NCBI GenBank assembly: GCA_051453625.1
Contig: JBOZIK010000001.1
Location: forward strand, 94,655,953 to 94,711,408
Source: Welwitschia mirabilis
Taxonomy: Eukaryota > Gnetophyta > Gnetopsida > Welwitschiales
Length of the DNA: 55,456 nucleotides
Direction: 5' to 3'
The notes beneath the pieces were generated by a model. That model was not told the origin of the DNA, made no database searches, and saw nothing but the letters and a program-made list of their open reading frames with translations. A program made the translations under genes and the position numbers. This document shows positions 1 to 10,880 of the stretch, one piece after another; within the stretch, counting starts at the first letter, position 1; each line of letters starts with the position of its first letter.

Positions 1-666
1 TGTTTTCCTTTGGAGTTTGCTACGTTAGTACTTAGACTAGGTAAACATTCTTCTTCTTGTTCCTTGTGTCTATTTCTTCTCTGCTTTTCTTTTGTTTTCA
101 TGTCTACTATTTTCTAGCCATTTTTCCATTTTCTTCTTTCCTAGTTTTGTAGTTTAGTAGTTTTTTCATTTCAGTCATTTTTATCTTCATTAGTTTAGGT
201 AATTTGGGACATATTGCACATTTTAAGTTGGGGGCAGGATACATATATATTTTTAATATTGCATATTTCTAATCCAATTTTTTCGATCATGATAAATCAT
301 TATTATAAAACCTCCTTAATTTTTACATGATTATATTTAACTATCTATCACAGAAGGAGTTTTTTTCCAAAATTTTATAACTAATGCAAAATCTATTTGC
401 TGTCATAGGTTCTAGACTTTCAAAAATCTTTTGAGGAGCCTGTCATTCCTGTATCGTCTGGACGACATAAGTGGACGACTGATTTGTTATGCTTTACAGG
501 TGTTTCTATTTAGTTTTTCAATTTAATTCATCTTTGAAATATTATGCAATTTTTATTCCAGATGTTTCCTTTACATACCAAAGTTTTTATTATTTGAAAA
601 GTTAGCTTGCAAACACAGTTTACTGCCTAGTTTTATTAGGGACTAATAAGGCTAAGTGGGGGGCTA
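1..666 (+). mobile_element. 3' internal region of a Gypsy-type LTR retrotransposon, with polypurine tract
   Basis: No open frame is visible. The stretch is placed in an LTR element because it ends in a purine-rich tract at 654-664 (AAGTGGGGGGC) directly before a TG-starting LTR at 667. A second G-rich purine motif (AAGTTGGGGGCAGG) lies near 226, a kind of sequence common downstream of pol in plant Gypsy elements. A CpG-containing near-palindrome (TCGTCTGGACGA) near 453 recurs in inverse orientation in the adjacent LTR. The lineage cannot be fixed from this piece; Athila-like is possible because an Athila-type integrase fragment follows at 2.4 kb, but the order (LTR before integrase) shows that fragment belongs to another copy. 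Confidence 0.65.
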
Positions 667-1788
667 TGTTGTGACGCCAACTTAGATGTATTTGATAAGG
701 TATTTTGAGTTGTTTTACAGATAAACTAATAGATAAATGCCTGGTTCCTATGACAATTAAGAATCTAGAAGACAAGACAAAAACATGCAGTTTATCAGAT
801 AATTCACAAGCATTTCATATAGATATGGATAAATTATATTTTCAAATGATTATTCCTACAAACAATAAGATATCACACTGACAAAGGATGAATAGAAGAC
901 TGTCGTCCCCTATGTCGTCCAGACGACAATTAAGCAACAAACAGATCTCTTCCAAGATAATTTATAGTTGAACTGAAGATCTTATTATCAAACATCATCG
1001 TCCACCTCATCGTCCAGACGACACTAGTGGATGACATCTTTAGAACCAGTTGACAGAACTTCGCATGCAGATCACAAATAGTTAAACTAGAAGCACAGTA
1101 GATAACTCATTGTAAATCCCTGTCGTCTCCTCCATCGTCCGGACAACAAGTAGGATGACACTGTTCTCTATTACTTTTACAAAATGTATTCCCAAGTTGT
1201 CGCTTATTAATTGTGACTTTCCCTTGCATGTTAGCTAGAGTTTCTACTTTACCTTTCTGTCAGTTTACTTTCCCTTTCTTTCTATAAATAAAGGTCTCCC
1301 CCTCGATTCCTAATCATCTTCGATAGTACCTGATATTCTTGTGACAGTAGATGTTGGGACCAGAGAATCATCTAGCAATTACAGAGAGACGCTCCCTTGG
1401 TGTTGAGTGGTGTTTCTTTCATTAAGAAATGACTACTTTGTAATGCAAATGCTGCTTTTAATATGAATTACCCCTTTTTGTTGAATATTTATAGGAACTT
1501 ATCCCTCATAGTTTATGTTATTTAAGATTTGTGACAGGTTTCTTTGATTATCTAGATTATAAGGACAGCCTTAGTTAAGGTTGAGCTTGATTAGATTAGG
1601 TGCATTGTTATTTCTTTTCATAGATTAGTTTTGCATTGTTATTCCATTTCATGCATTACAATTTATTTTAGTAAAATAAGGTTACATATTTCTCTTTGAA
1701 ATTAACTCTTTATTGTCCATACCATTGGCCTTCGATTGAATTACGATATTCGGATCACTCTGTCTATACTAACGTGTTGTACTTTGCA
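667..1788 (+). mobile_element. LTR of a Gypsy-type element (3' LTR, about 1.1 kb)
   Basis: The LTR starts TGTTGTGACG right after a polypurine tract and ends near ...TTTGCA. A TATA box (TATAAATA) lies at 1283-1290, about 615 bp into the LTR, followed by a transcribed-looking stretch. A second, diverged copy of the same LTR lies at 13200-14395: the shared start after AAGGCTAAGT.GGGGGCTA, the shared TATA region and many shared words after it (for example TTGGTGTTGAG) support both boundaries. No primer binding site follows the 3' end, so this is a 3' LTR and not a 5' LTR. The end coordinate is uncertain by about 10 bases. Confidence 0.7.
895..1165 (+). repeat. Three spaced copies of a CpG-rich near-palindrome in the LTR U3
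   Basis: The core TCGTCCAGACGAC (third copy TCGTCCGGACAAC) occurs near 914, 1010 and 1133, so spacing is roughly 100-120 bp. Each core is preceded by a half-site GTCGTC or TCGTCC, and the second and third are followed by GGATGAC. An inverted copy occurs near 453 in the adjoining internal region. A weakened version is visible in the related LTR near 13563 (TTGTCGTCC then GGATGAT). The position upstream of the TATA box fits a promoter or enhancer repeat, which is an inference. Confidence 0.6.
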
Positions 1789-2399
1789 TCTTATTTATAA
1801 TTAACAGGATTGAGATTGAAAAGTGAAACATTGCATAAATACACACTGCAACCATCATCTTCAACATTATCTTCTTGACTTTTACATCAATGTTTACACA
1901 GATCATGCAGTCATATGTTATCTTATGACTAATAAATATTCTAGCATCAAACTTATTAGGTGGATCTTTCTGATGTAATAATTCAATCTCACCATCATCG
2001 ATAAGACTATAAAACATAGTAGTGTTATAGATTACCTATCTTAACTTTCTTACTCTCATAATAAACTTCCCATAAATAACTCCTTTCCAGATGAACAACT
2101 ATTTGTTATTAGTATGTTGATATTATGAACTACCTTATTACTATGAAAACACCTCAGCATTGAAACCATACCCAATGCAAATCTTTTCTCTATAGAATTG
2201 GTGACTATGAGTGAAATGAACCCCATCTTTATAGAAGATGGAAAGATAAAATCATGTGTGAATATGTGACTGAATGGAAAATCTTAAAAACCCTTAATCT
2301 TTGCCATGATGAGGTACATAAGATACACTTTAGTGACTAAAAGATTGCAATAAAAATTCTTTACTCTAGTTTATATTGACCTACCTTTTTTAAAGGCTA
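1789..2399. other. AT-rich spacer, no gene seen
   Basis: Short open stretches on either strand show no family resemblance and no coding-like composition. Nothing supportable was found. Confidence 0.5.
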
Positions 2400-3190
2400 T
2401 TTGATTTTGCTAGAAGGTGTCGTCCTTGTCAATTTTATGGTAGCCTAACTTATTCTCAAGATATGCTCCTTAAATCTATGCTTGAATGTAAGCCTTCTGA
2501 TTATTAGGAAATTAACTTTATATTCCCTATTAAACCACCTTTTCATAACAAAAATTACATCCTCACGACCATTGATTATGTTATTAAGTGGGTCGAAGTT
2601 GTTCCTACTACTAAGAATGATGCCCAAAATATTTACAATTTTGTTTAAACTTATATCTTTCAATATTTAGGTTTTCCATGAATCATCATTAGCTATCAAG
2701 GAACTTATTTTATTAATTACATTTTTTAAAAACTTTTTTAATCTATCAGCATTAAACATAGAATTACATGTGCTTATCATCCTCAAACTAATGGTCAAGC
2801 TGAAAACACGAATAGAGAAATTTAAAAAATGCTCCAAAAATTATTCGCTATCAGTAAAAAAAACTTGGTCCTTTAAACTTAATGATATCATTTGGGCTTA
2901 TTGTACTACTTGGTACAACTCTCTAGGTTCCTCACCATATGAACTTCTATATGGAAAAGTTTGTATCTTGCCAATTAATGTTTGCTATAACTCCTATCGA
3001 CCCATCCATCAACTTAACCTTATAAACTTGGACAAAAATATTAGAACCCAACTAGCCCAACTTGACCATTTAGATGAAAAACGTATCCATGTAATACATT
3101 ATCAACTCATTTATAAAGCCCAAGCCAAGTTTAGACATGATGAAAAGATTCTCCATAAGCAAGTTAAACTTGGTCAACTTGTCCTTCTTT
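2400..3190 (+). pseudogene. Ty3/Gypsy integrase fragment, Athila-like, broken
   Basis: Conceptual translation in shifting frames shows an integrase core. DYVIKWVEVVPTT (about 2570-2615) carries the first catalytic Asp. ISYQGTYF (about 2690-2713) stands where the family has the second Asp, replaced by Tyr. YHPQTNGQAENTNRE (about 2775-2820) carries the catalytic Glu. The longest open stretch (2770-3198) continues into the C-terminal part with WAYCTTWYNS, SPYELLYGK and a long basic tail, matching the Athila group in which GK.CHLPVE follows the WAYRT motif. Several stops and shifts show it is dead. No gag, protease or RT of the same copy is visible upstream, and a CACTA-like terminus begins where the reading frame ends. 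Confidence 0.8.
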
Positions 3191-3345
3191 GTTATTAGAA
3201 ATATGAGCTTTTGAGGCGTTTAGGGAATATTAGAATAAAAGCCTTAAAAATGAAGCTTACTTTATACCTGGCAAAAAATGGATAAAACGTTTTTAAGGAA
3301 ATTCTTTTGAGAAACGCCTTAAAAGACAACATAAAAAATCTCATT
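3191..3345 (+). mobile_element. Terminal fragment of a CACTA-like DNA transposon
   Basis: Starting near TTATTAGAAATATGAGC the sequence resembles the reverse complement of the end of the element at 10550-10880 (terminus CACTACAAGAAATATAGGC). It carries the same subterminal words in both orientations: TTTTGAGGCGTT, AAACGTTTTTAAGG and AAACGCCTTAAAA. The terminal CACTA itself is mutated. The fragment is probably one end only; the opposite end was not found nearby. Confidence 0.55.
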
Positions 3346-3359
3346 TTGATTTCACTTTC

Positions 3360-3527
3360 ATGCTTTTGCCCTAATTCCCTCATGTGTTTTAAGAGCAAAC
3401 ATGTTAAATGGGTTTTACCATAGCTTTTAGTTGTATAGAAATTATGCTTTTACCCTAACACCCTCGTGCTTTTTAAGAGAAAATGTTTAATCAAATTTCA
3501 TCACAGCTTTCAGCTGTGTAAAAATGG
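3360..3527. repeat. Tandem duplication, 84-bp unit, two copies
   Basis: Unit 1 (3360-3443) and unit 2 (3444-3527) both start ATGCTTTT.CCCTAA and share CCCTC.TG, TTTTTAAGAG and AGCTTT.AG.TGT in the same order. They are diverged by roughly a fifth to a quarter by eye, so the duplication is old. No coding role is seen. Confidence 0.7.
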
Positions 3528-5839
3528 GTTTTGGAACTATCTTCATGACATCACTCACAAACTTTTCATTATGTTAGTTTCTAATGGATTCTTTAGCTTA
3601 GACACATATTTCAAATTTTTGACCTTGTCCACGCCAGTCATTTTTTTTAAGTAGTAGATCTCTTCTTTTTCGAACTGGTCTTAAGCTCTTCTTCTTTGAA
3701 CTAATCTTGTCCGGAGTCTTGCAATATGTGTAATCCTCATTTCTTTAAAGCTTAGCTATAGGTTAGGGCTTTTTGTATTCACACTTTTTTATTTTTTTCA
3801 ATTTTATTTTCTTCTCTATTCAAACTGTAGGTTAGGAAGTGCCTTCTTCATCCATTTCTCTTATTGCATTTTGAATGAATAGTAAATTATTTTGAATGAG
3901 CAAGGCCCTTGATGGTGAAGAGGAGATTAGTATTCTTTAATAAACTAGAGGTTATAGTTCAAGCATGTGGAAGCTATGACCATTTGCATTTTAGTCCTAT
4001 GTAGTTACAGAACAAGTAGCCAGAAGTATGCATTAAAGACCAAATGCCTTACGTGTAATTATCAATAAACCGGTTAGTAATCATCTTTGGTAACATTATC
4101 AAATGAACTCATAAATGTTCTGCTATGTATGTAATGAAGCAAAATATTTTTTTTATGCTGGTCTTTAACCTCATCATGACCCCTTATGAGGCACTTAAAT
4201 TGCTTGAATAACTAGTGTATTATTGAGTGACATAGACTATTTTAGGTTCTACACTTCACTAAAAGTTTCTTTATTTTTGACCTTTCTTGAGATTTGAATA
4301 AAATATTTTAGTAGTTTATCCACTCAAGATGCACTTCTATCTTTTTCACTTGATTGGAAAAATTGAACTTTAAAGGAGACAGAGATCTTATGAACATGTT
4401 TGTACTTCATTTTGTTATAGTTACAGATTTTGTTATGTTTGACGATCTGCATATTACTATGCATTTGATTAAAAAATTTCCCTTCTAATGTTACCTTTCA
4501 TATATCAATATGGGGTGTCTTAGATTCTAAAAGACCCATCCAAATATAGGTCCTTTATTTCATAAGATCACACCTTCCAAGGCATGCATGCAAGCAAATA
4601 GCCTATACTTATTAGACAAAGTTAAAAGTGATAATGACAAGATAAAATATCATCATCCAACCCTTGTTGTATCTAGTTAATTAGACTCTCTTGAGCAATA
4701 TGTTCCTTGTAATATGATCAGCCACCAGCATGCACCATGCTTTATAATGTGTAGTGTCTTGTTATATAATAGATACAAATGTGTAGTGATGTATGAGCTG
4801 GCAATTTTTAGATAGTATAATATGGTTTATGGCATCCTTTGACTTCTATCCAATTTAACATAGTTTGTAACATTTTCCATTATGTTATATTACATTTTTC
4901 TCTTTTCCTTTAAAACAAATATCTATTTCTTGTAGGGTATGATTTTTGAAATATCTGTTTCTTATAGGGTATGTTTTTTAAAAAGGAAGTAGTACTTTTA
5001 CATTAGAAGGTGCTTACATTGGCTGTTATGTTATTAATACAAGTGAAGTTTTCTACATCACTTAAATTGATGGTTTTTTGTGTAAGTGAGATGAATTAAT
5101 TCCCAAACAAATCAGAGGAAAATCTCTTAATACTCAGCGTCAAAAAGTTAAACCCATATTCTTAAGTAATATTTTATTTGTGTTTCTTGTATAATTAAAA
5201 TTCTTTGAAGATTTTTGAAGTTAGTGTATATGCTAAAGTAAGTTGCAAAAAAAGAGGACTACACCAATGGAAGACATATTTGAAATACATGGAGGAAAAA
5301 TATCCTTTCCCCCATCCACTTTTATTATGGACTTGAAAATTGAAATTGACCTTTGGCATTGACATGAGAATACCTTCACATTAAAATATGTTTAGATTGA
5401 TAAAGTTTCCAAATAGTGGAGTTTCCTCAGAGCTGAGTTAAACATTCATTTTTTAAATGTTTTCAATTACTCGAAGTGTTAATAATTTTTTATTTCATTT
5501 TTTTCTATGAATCCATCATTATGTTAAGAATCACCTTCTTCATACTCTTATGATGTCTTTGAGTAATTAATTCTTATGCATATCTCATTTTTGTAGATTT
5601 TTTCTTTGTTTAGCTTGTGGTTACGTTGACAAAGGACATTGTTGAAACATATCAAATTTGCAATCCAACATTTACATACTCAGATACAGTCGATTCAAAG
5701 TACAATCTCATAAATCCATCTACTAGTGCCTTGAATGATGGCTTTGATAATATAAACTCTAATTTGATATTGGATGTTAATTTTTATTAGTGAATTCTAA
5801 AATGAGTAAAATATGTAATGAGATTAATATGTCTCATCC
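3528..5839. other. AT-rich intergenic DNA, no gene seen
   Basis: No recognisable coding region, RNA gene or complete repeat. A small tandem duplication with a 32-bp step is visible around 4919-4981 (TATCTATTTCTTGTAGGG then TATCTGTTTCTTATAGGG). The stretch is likely eroded transposon sequence. Confidence 0.5.
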
Positions 5840-7700
5840 AATTTATTCAGAAGTGGCTAAGATCACCAAGTAATGTAAAGATTTCATTGTTGTCCATTTT
5901 TTATGTGGTCTCAAGAGTACATATAAACCTATAAGAGCTTAACTCCTTAGGGGTTCTTACCTGCCATCTGTTTCAGAGGCTCCTGCCATATTAAGGAAGG
6001 TGAAACTTTCTAGGTCTTATAACCCTAAATTTGATAAATCAGCATTTGCTCAAATGAAAGTAGGACATGGTAGGCCATGGAGGATGTCCTGATAGAGGTG
6101 GTCCACATGGAGGATGAGGATGATGTTTAAATTCAAGGGGAAGACATGGTATTAGAAATCTACTCTAGGAGAACATTGGTGCAATTATTGTAGTAAGAAA
6201 GGGCATACAAAAGAATATTGTTGGAATTTAAAAGTGTCTAATACAGTAGCTTATGCCACCTAGGATCTTTTAACACCTCACAAGCTGTCACGTAAACAAT
6301 CTTCTGAACAGGTAATGATCTCAAAGGAGGAATAGTCCAAGCTTCTTTCTTTACAGTTTTATGCCTTCTCTTCTCATCTTTCCTCATAACCTACCCTTGT
6401 GTTCTTGACTCAAGTGCTTCAGATCACATGATTAGATCGTCATCTCAGTTTTCATACTTGTAGAAAACGTCTTCTAGAGTTACTTTAGCTATCAATATTA
6501 TCTCTACTGTAACTGGTATTGGTAATGTTCATCTTTATTCTCAATTTTCATTGTCTTCCATTTTATTGATTCCAAAATTTCCACTGAACTTAATGTCAGT
6601 TAGGGAGTTGTATAAGAATATAGAATATTTAGTAACCTTTTATTAATCTCATTGTGTTATGGAGAATATCAAGACAATGAGACAAATTGGTGAAGAGCAT
6701 GAGTGTGGAGGTTTATACTATTTTGATCATAGTATTACAACCTTACATACCTCATCCTCTCCTTCCTATTTTCTACTTCATTTTCATATGAATCATCCTT
6801 CCTTGTCAAAATTAAAGTCTCCATTCCCCTCTATTTAGTCAATGTCAGTAATGTAATGTGTAGTATGTGATTTTTGAAAGCAACTTCATGTGTTTTTTCT
6901 TTCTAGAGTATAAAAAGGTGTTAATGCCCCATTTGATCTTGTTCACCCTAATGTTTGGGGTCTAATCAAAATTCCTTTCAAAAAGGGATTCAAGTATTTT
7001 GTATCATTCATTGATAACTTTTTCAAAATGACATGAGCCTTCTTAATGAAAAAATGTTCTGCATTATTCCCTATTTTCAAATCCTTTTATGCTAAAATTC
7101 ATAGTTAGTTTAGGTTAAAATCAAGGGCTTGTTATCAAATAATGTCCTTGAGTACTTTCCTACCCACTTTACTTTATTCATGGAATCCAATGGTATTCTT
7201 CATCTGTCCTCATATGCACATACACCACAATATAATGGTCATGTTGGACATAAGAATTAGCATCTCCTTATGCATGTCCCAAAATCTTACTGGGCAGATC
7301 GAGTTCTCATAACTTGTTCTTTTAATAAATCATACGCAATCAACCATCCTCAATGATCAGACTCCATTCTCCATTTTATTCCCACAACAAAACCCTTTCC
7401 TATACATCTAAAAAAGCCTATGGGTGTGTGTGATTTGTTCATAATTTTTTCATGAGCAATAATAAGTGATTTGTAGGGTCTATTGTATATTTATGGGGTA
7501 CTCCCACTCCCAGAAAGGATATTAATGTATTGATCACTCTATAAGGCATTAGTATGTGTGTTAGGATGTTAACTTATTTGAGCCTATCCCCCACTTTTCT
7601 GCCATGTTTGCTGCTTATATTTCTCTACTTGAACCTCTTGTTCCATCCATGCTTCGTAATGAAATATACTCCTACTCTCCCTCCTCCATCAGATTAGAAA
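5840..7700 (+). pseudogene. Ty1/copia gag-protease-integrase remnant
   Basis: Domains appear in the expected copia order in broken frames. A gag segment near 5850-5990 contains FLCGLKSTYKPIRA and YLPSVSEAPA. The zinc knuckle C-X2-C-X4-H-X4-C is intact at 6180-6221 (CNYCSKKGHTKEYC). The protease motif at 6398-6460 reads VLDSSASDHM, where the family has DSGA, so the Gly is now Ser. The GAG-pre-integrase histidine region is near 6770-6830 (HMNHPSLSKLK). Integrase begins near 6930 with FDLVHPNVWG, in which the first catalytic Asp is Asn, then KGFKYFVSFIDNF. The HTPQYNGHVGHKN motif is near 7217. The distal integrase tail runs to about 7560. RT and RNase H are not recognisable. Many stops exclude function. 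Confidence 0.85.
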
Positions 7701-8662
7701 TCCATAGGATTTAGGTTTAATTACAGAAATGCAACGGTTAATTATTCTGCAGGGATGAATCATTTCCTTAGCCCGTTTTTGAGTGTCCTAATCTTGTCTT
7801 AAACCTTAGAACTTTGCCTTTGAATTCTAGTTCTAACTCGTTGGTCTCGAGTTTCAAGAGACACAACCCATTTAGTTCTGAAGGTGCACTGAATTGAGAT
7901 GCTCATTTCGAAGGCAGGTAGAATAGACTTGTTTGAATATTATTGTTCTTGTTATGTCCCAGTTCACCTTGTTTACTGATGTTTTCTTTGTTTGTCATAT
8001 AATAGATGTGCTTAAACATTCCTAAGATGCTGGCAACAGATGGCGAAACATTTGGAGAACATCGTAATAAGCCATTCTTAGAAAGACTAGGTATTCTAGC
8101 TAAGTGCCATGCACCTGAATTAGTAGTCTAATTTAATGAATTAATAGAACTTACATAGAAGCTTGAACCATGCTTGAAGTCTTTGATATCATGAAGCATG
8201 TAGAAGATTAAGTCATACAGATGATTTATTACTATATTCATTTTTACAAGATCATCTATTTTTTGTATTAAAATGATTTCTGGGAGTGTGCTTTAGAGAA
8301 TCTAAAGGTTTTTAGTTAAAATATATGAAAGTTGTAGCTTGTTTTAGCTTCAGACAAATCCAAAAACATCTTAAACTATTGAATCCATCATGTGCTACTA
8401 GAATTCTTGTAACAAAAATAATGTTTTATATATTTTCAATTTATTTTCAAAGATATAATAATTAATTAATAATACAATCTTTCTTTTGTTATACATGTAA
8501 AAATGGATCGTTCCATTTTAATTTCTTATATGAGGTTACTTAAGAAGTATAATTATTTATCTTGCATTACTTAAAGAACTCTAATTCTTCATATTGCAGT
8601 ACTTCAAAGTCTTAAAATATATGCTTTTCACAAAAATTGTGCCTTCTACTTTATGTAAAGGG
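7701..8662. other. AT-rich DNA before the first gap, no gene seen
   Basis: No RT or RNase H of the upstream copia copy can be recognised here, and no RNA gene is seen. Small open stretches have no family resemblance. Confidence 0.45.
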
Positions 8663-9031
8663 NNNNNNNNNNNNNNNNNNNNNNNNNNNNNNNNNNNNNN
8701 NNNNNNNNNNNNNNNNNNNNNNNNNNNNNNNNNNNNNNNNNNNNNNNNNNNNNNNNNNNNNNNNNNNNNNNNNNNNNNNNNNNNNNNNNNNNNNNNNNNN
8801 NNNNNNNNNNNNNNNNNNNNNNNNNNNNNNNNNNNNNNNNNNNNNNNNNNNNNNNNNNNNNNNNNNNNNNNNNNNNNNNNNNNNNNNNNNNNNNNNNNNN
8901 NNNNNNNNNNNNNNNNNNNNNNNNNNNNNNNNNNNNNNNNNNNNNNNNNNNNNNNNNNNNNNNNNNNNNNNNNNNNNNNNNNNNNNNNNNNNNNNNNNNN
9001 NNNNNNNNNNNNNNNNNNNNNNNNNNNNNNN
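8663..9031. other. Assembly gap (369 N)
   Basis: Run of N. Any reading frame passing through it is an artefact. The flanks do not obviously match one another. Confidence 0.99.
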
Positions 9032-9767
9032 CCAACTGCTGGATATTGCAGTTCTATTCATGTAGTTCTTTCAAAAGATGGCCCTCAAGAAATATATTAT
9101 CATTTTCTATTGAATTCAATGGATGTTTAATGCTTCAATGCTGGGTTTTTCTTCAACATGGACTCTACGCTCAATGTCCAAGTAGGTTTCTAATACTATG
9201 TCTTCCACTTAAAACATTTCAAATATAGTATCCAAAGCATTTATATTATACTAAATAAAATTAAAGCTAGAAGACTTTATCATCTATTGGTTTGATGTAT
9301 GTAAAAGAAACTAGGACTCGTAGTATTCAAAAGAAAGGTGTTATCCTCTTTAATTCTCACTAGAATGTAACCAAATGTTATTATTTTCTTTTTTTATTTA
9401 ACATGATGATCCTAACACAACAACACTACATGACAACCTCCTTTCTCCCTCAAACAAACTTTGTCATGATTATTTAATTTTTTTTCTTAATTCGATGTTT
9501 TTTAATAAAATCTTAGAGTTTTTATTAGCCATAGATTTAAAATGGGCAACATGTCACTAGAAAAGGACAACATGTACCCTTTTTCTTAATCTGAAAGTAT
9601 CTTTAAATCAACTGTTATTTTTAGTTAATATCTTGAAAAAGTTAGTAACTTTTTAGTTTAGAACCATAAAATTTTTAGCTGACATTTTCAGGTAACATTT
9701 TATTAATACCTATAACTAGAAAATGACTTCTCCCTCTTCTCTACACAGTTAATGTTTCCATTCTAGT

Positions 9768-10169
9768 CTACTGCACTAGAGCCATTTTTGGGTTCAGAAC
9801 CATAGCAACCCTTAACAACATGAAAGCCTCAGTAGTCTTGTGGGTTGCAGCAGTAAGGCCAGATTTCTTGAAGAGAGAATTCAGCCTGCTAGGAACAACC
9901 TTCTCTCCTTTTCTTGGGGTAGGTTTTGTGATTGTTGATAAGCATAGAAATGGTGGATACTGATGAAGGATGAGAAGGTGTAGGTGTTGTGGTTTTGGTT
10001 TCATGTGTGCGTGCATATCAAGTATAGGGTTAGAATAAGGAACCTTGAAAGGATCATTTGCTTTCTTACCACCTCGCTTATTAGCATTGGTAAATAAATA
10101 CTTTATGATTTTAAATACAAAGACAAAATGTAATATGCCATTGGGTATACATGGTACTTTATAATTCAT
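9768..10169 (-). CDS. Unrecognised minus-strand open frame, possible gene fragment
   Basis: A 133-codon frame on the minus strand. Its last third (about 9768-9930) has coding-like character: basic and mixed residues with little low complexity, containing RLNSLFKKSGLTAATHKTT, and a base composition richer in G and C than its surroundings. The first half is AT-rich and less convincing, so the real coding part, if any, may be only the 3' portion or a former exon. I do not recognise the family. It could equally be a chance frame in a decayed element; no promoter or splice structure supports it. Confidence 0.2.
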   Translation of the reverse strand: MNYKVPCIPNGILHFVFVFKIIKYLFTNANKRGGKKANDPFKVPYSNPILDMHAHMKPKPQHLHLLILHQYPPFLCLSTITKPTPRKGEKVVPSRLNSLFKKSGLTAATHKTTEAFMLLRVAMVLNPKMALVQ

Positions 10170-10527
10170 TAGGTAATGGGGCTAATGACAAACTAAGAGT
10201 TAGAACAATTAACTACATTATTTGAAATTAGATTTGAGCCCTTTACAACATAATAATTATATTTGTTTATTTGAATTTTAATTCTTTTAAAATGTTAGAA
10301 TGGTATTGGAAAGTTTACCTTAAAAATAAAAGTAATTCAAAATACAAATATAATCATGACTATGGACTTATGTAGACTAAGCTAAGTGTCCATCTTCATA
10401 CCCTTTTCATTCTAAAGTATGTGTTTCTATTAGGAGTAAGTCCCTCAAAATAAAACTCGAGTAGAACCAATAGCAATAACATAATCACTAGAGCAGAACC
10501 ACTAGTAATACTAACCCCTTGGTGTGG

Positions 10528-10549
10528 TTTTTTTTTTTTTTTTTTTTTT
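10528..10549. repeat. Poly-T tract
   Basis: About 22 consecutive T directly before the CACTA-like element. A 3-bp TTT is also present right after that element, so the tract may contain its target site. Confidence 0.8.
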
Positions 10550-10880
10550 CAGAAGTTACATATTTTGAGGCATTTATTTAAACGCCTTAAAACGCCTTTT
10601 AAGGTGTTCATATTAGAAATTGCCTTAAAAACAATTTGAGGCATTTATCAAAACAAACGCCTTCCAAAACGCCTCAAAAAACCATTTGAGGCATTTATGT
10701 GGGGAAGAGTCTTAACGCTTTTGGAGGCACTTCTTCTAAAAACGCCTTAAAAGATATTTTAAGGAATCCCTTAAAAACATCTAGGATTTTAACGCGATGT
10801 TTTTTAAAGGGTTTTACAAAGAAACGCCTTAAACGTTTTTTAAAGCCTTTTAAGGCACAAAGCCTATATTTCTTGTAGTG
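10550..10880. mobile_element. Miniature CACTA-like (En/Spm) transposon, about 330 bp
   Basis: The right end reads TATTTCTTGTAGTG, the reverse complement of the CACTACAAGAAATA terminus typical of plant CACTA elements. The interior consists almost entirely of alternating subterminal words: AACGCCTTAAAA and its complement, and GAGGCATTTAT at three places (near 10567, 10638 and 10686). It has no coding capacity. The left end near CAGAAGTTAC is degenerate. TTT flanks both sides, compatible with the 3-bp target duplication of this superfamily, although it abuts a poly-T tract and so is weak evidence. An ORF on the minus strand (10695-10916) is just the repeat words read as Lys/Arg-rich protein. Confidence 0.65.

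Noticed and set aside
8594-9130. Long open frames across the first N run
   Set aside because: Residues are unknown because the frame passes through N; no coding evidence on either side.
10528-10549. Poly-T run as the tail of a retroposed gene
   Set aside because: No coding sequence precedes it on the minus strand; it sits exactly at the edge of the CACTA-like element.
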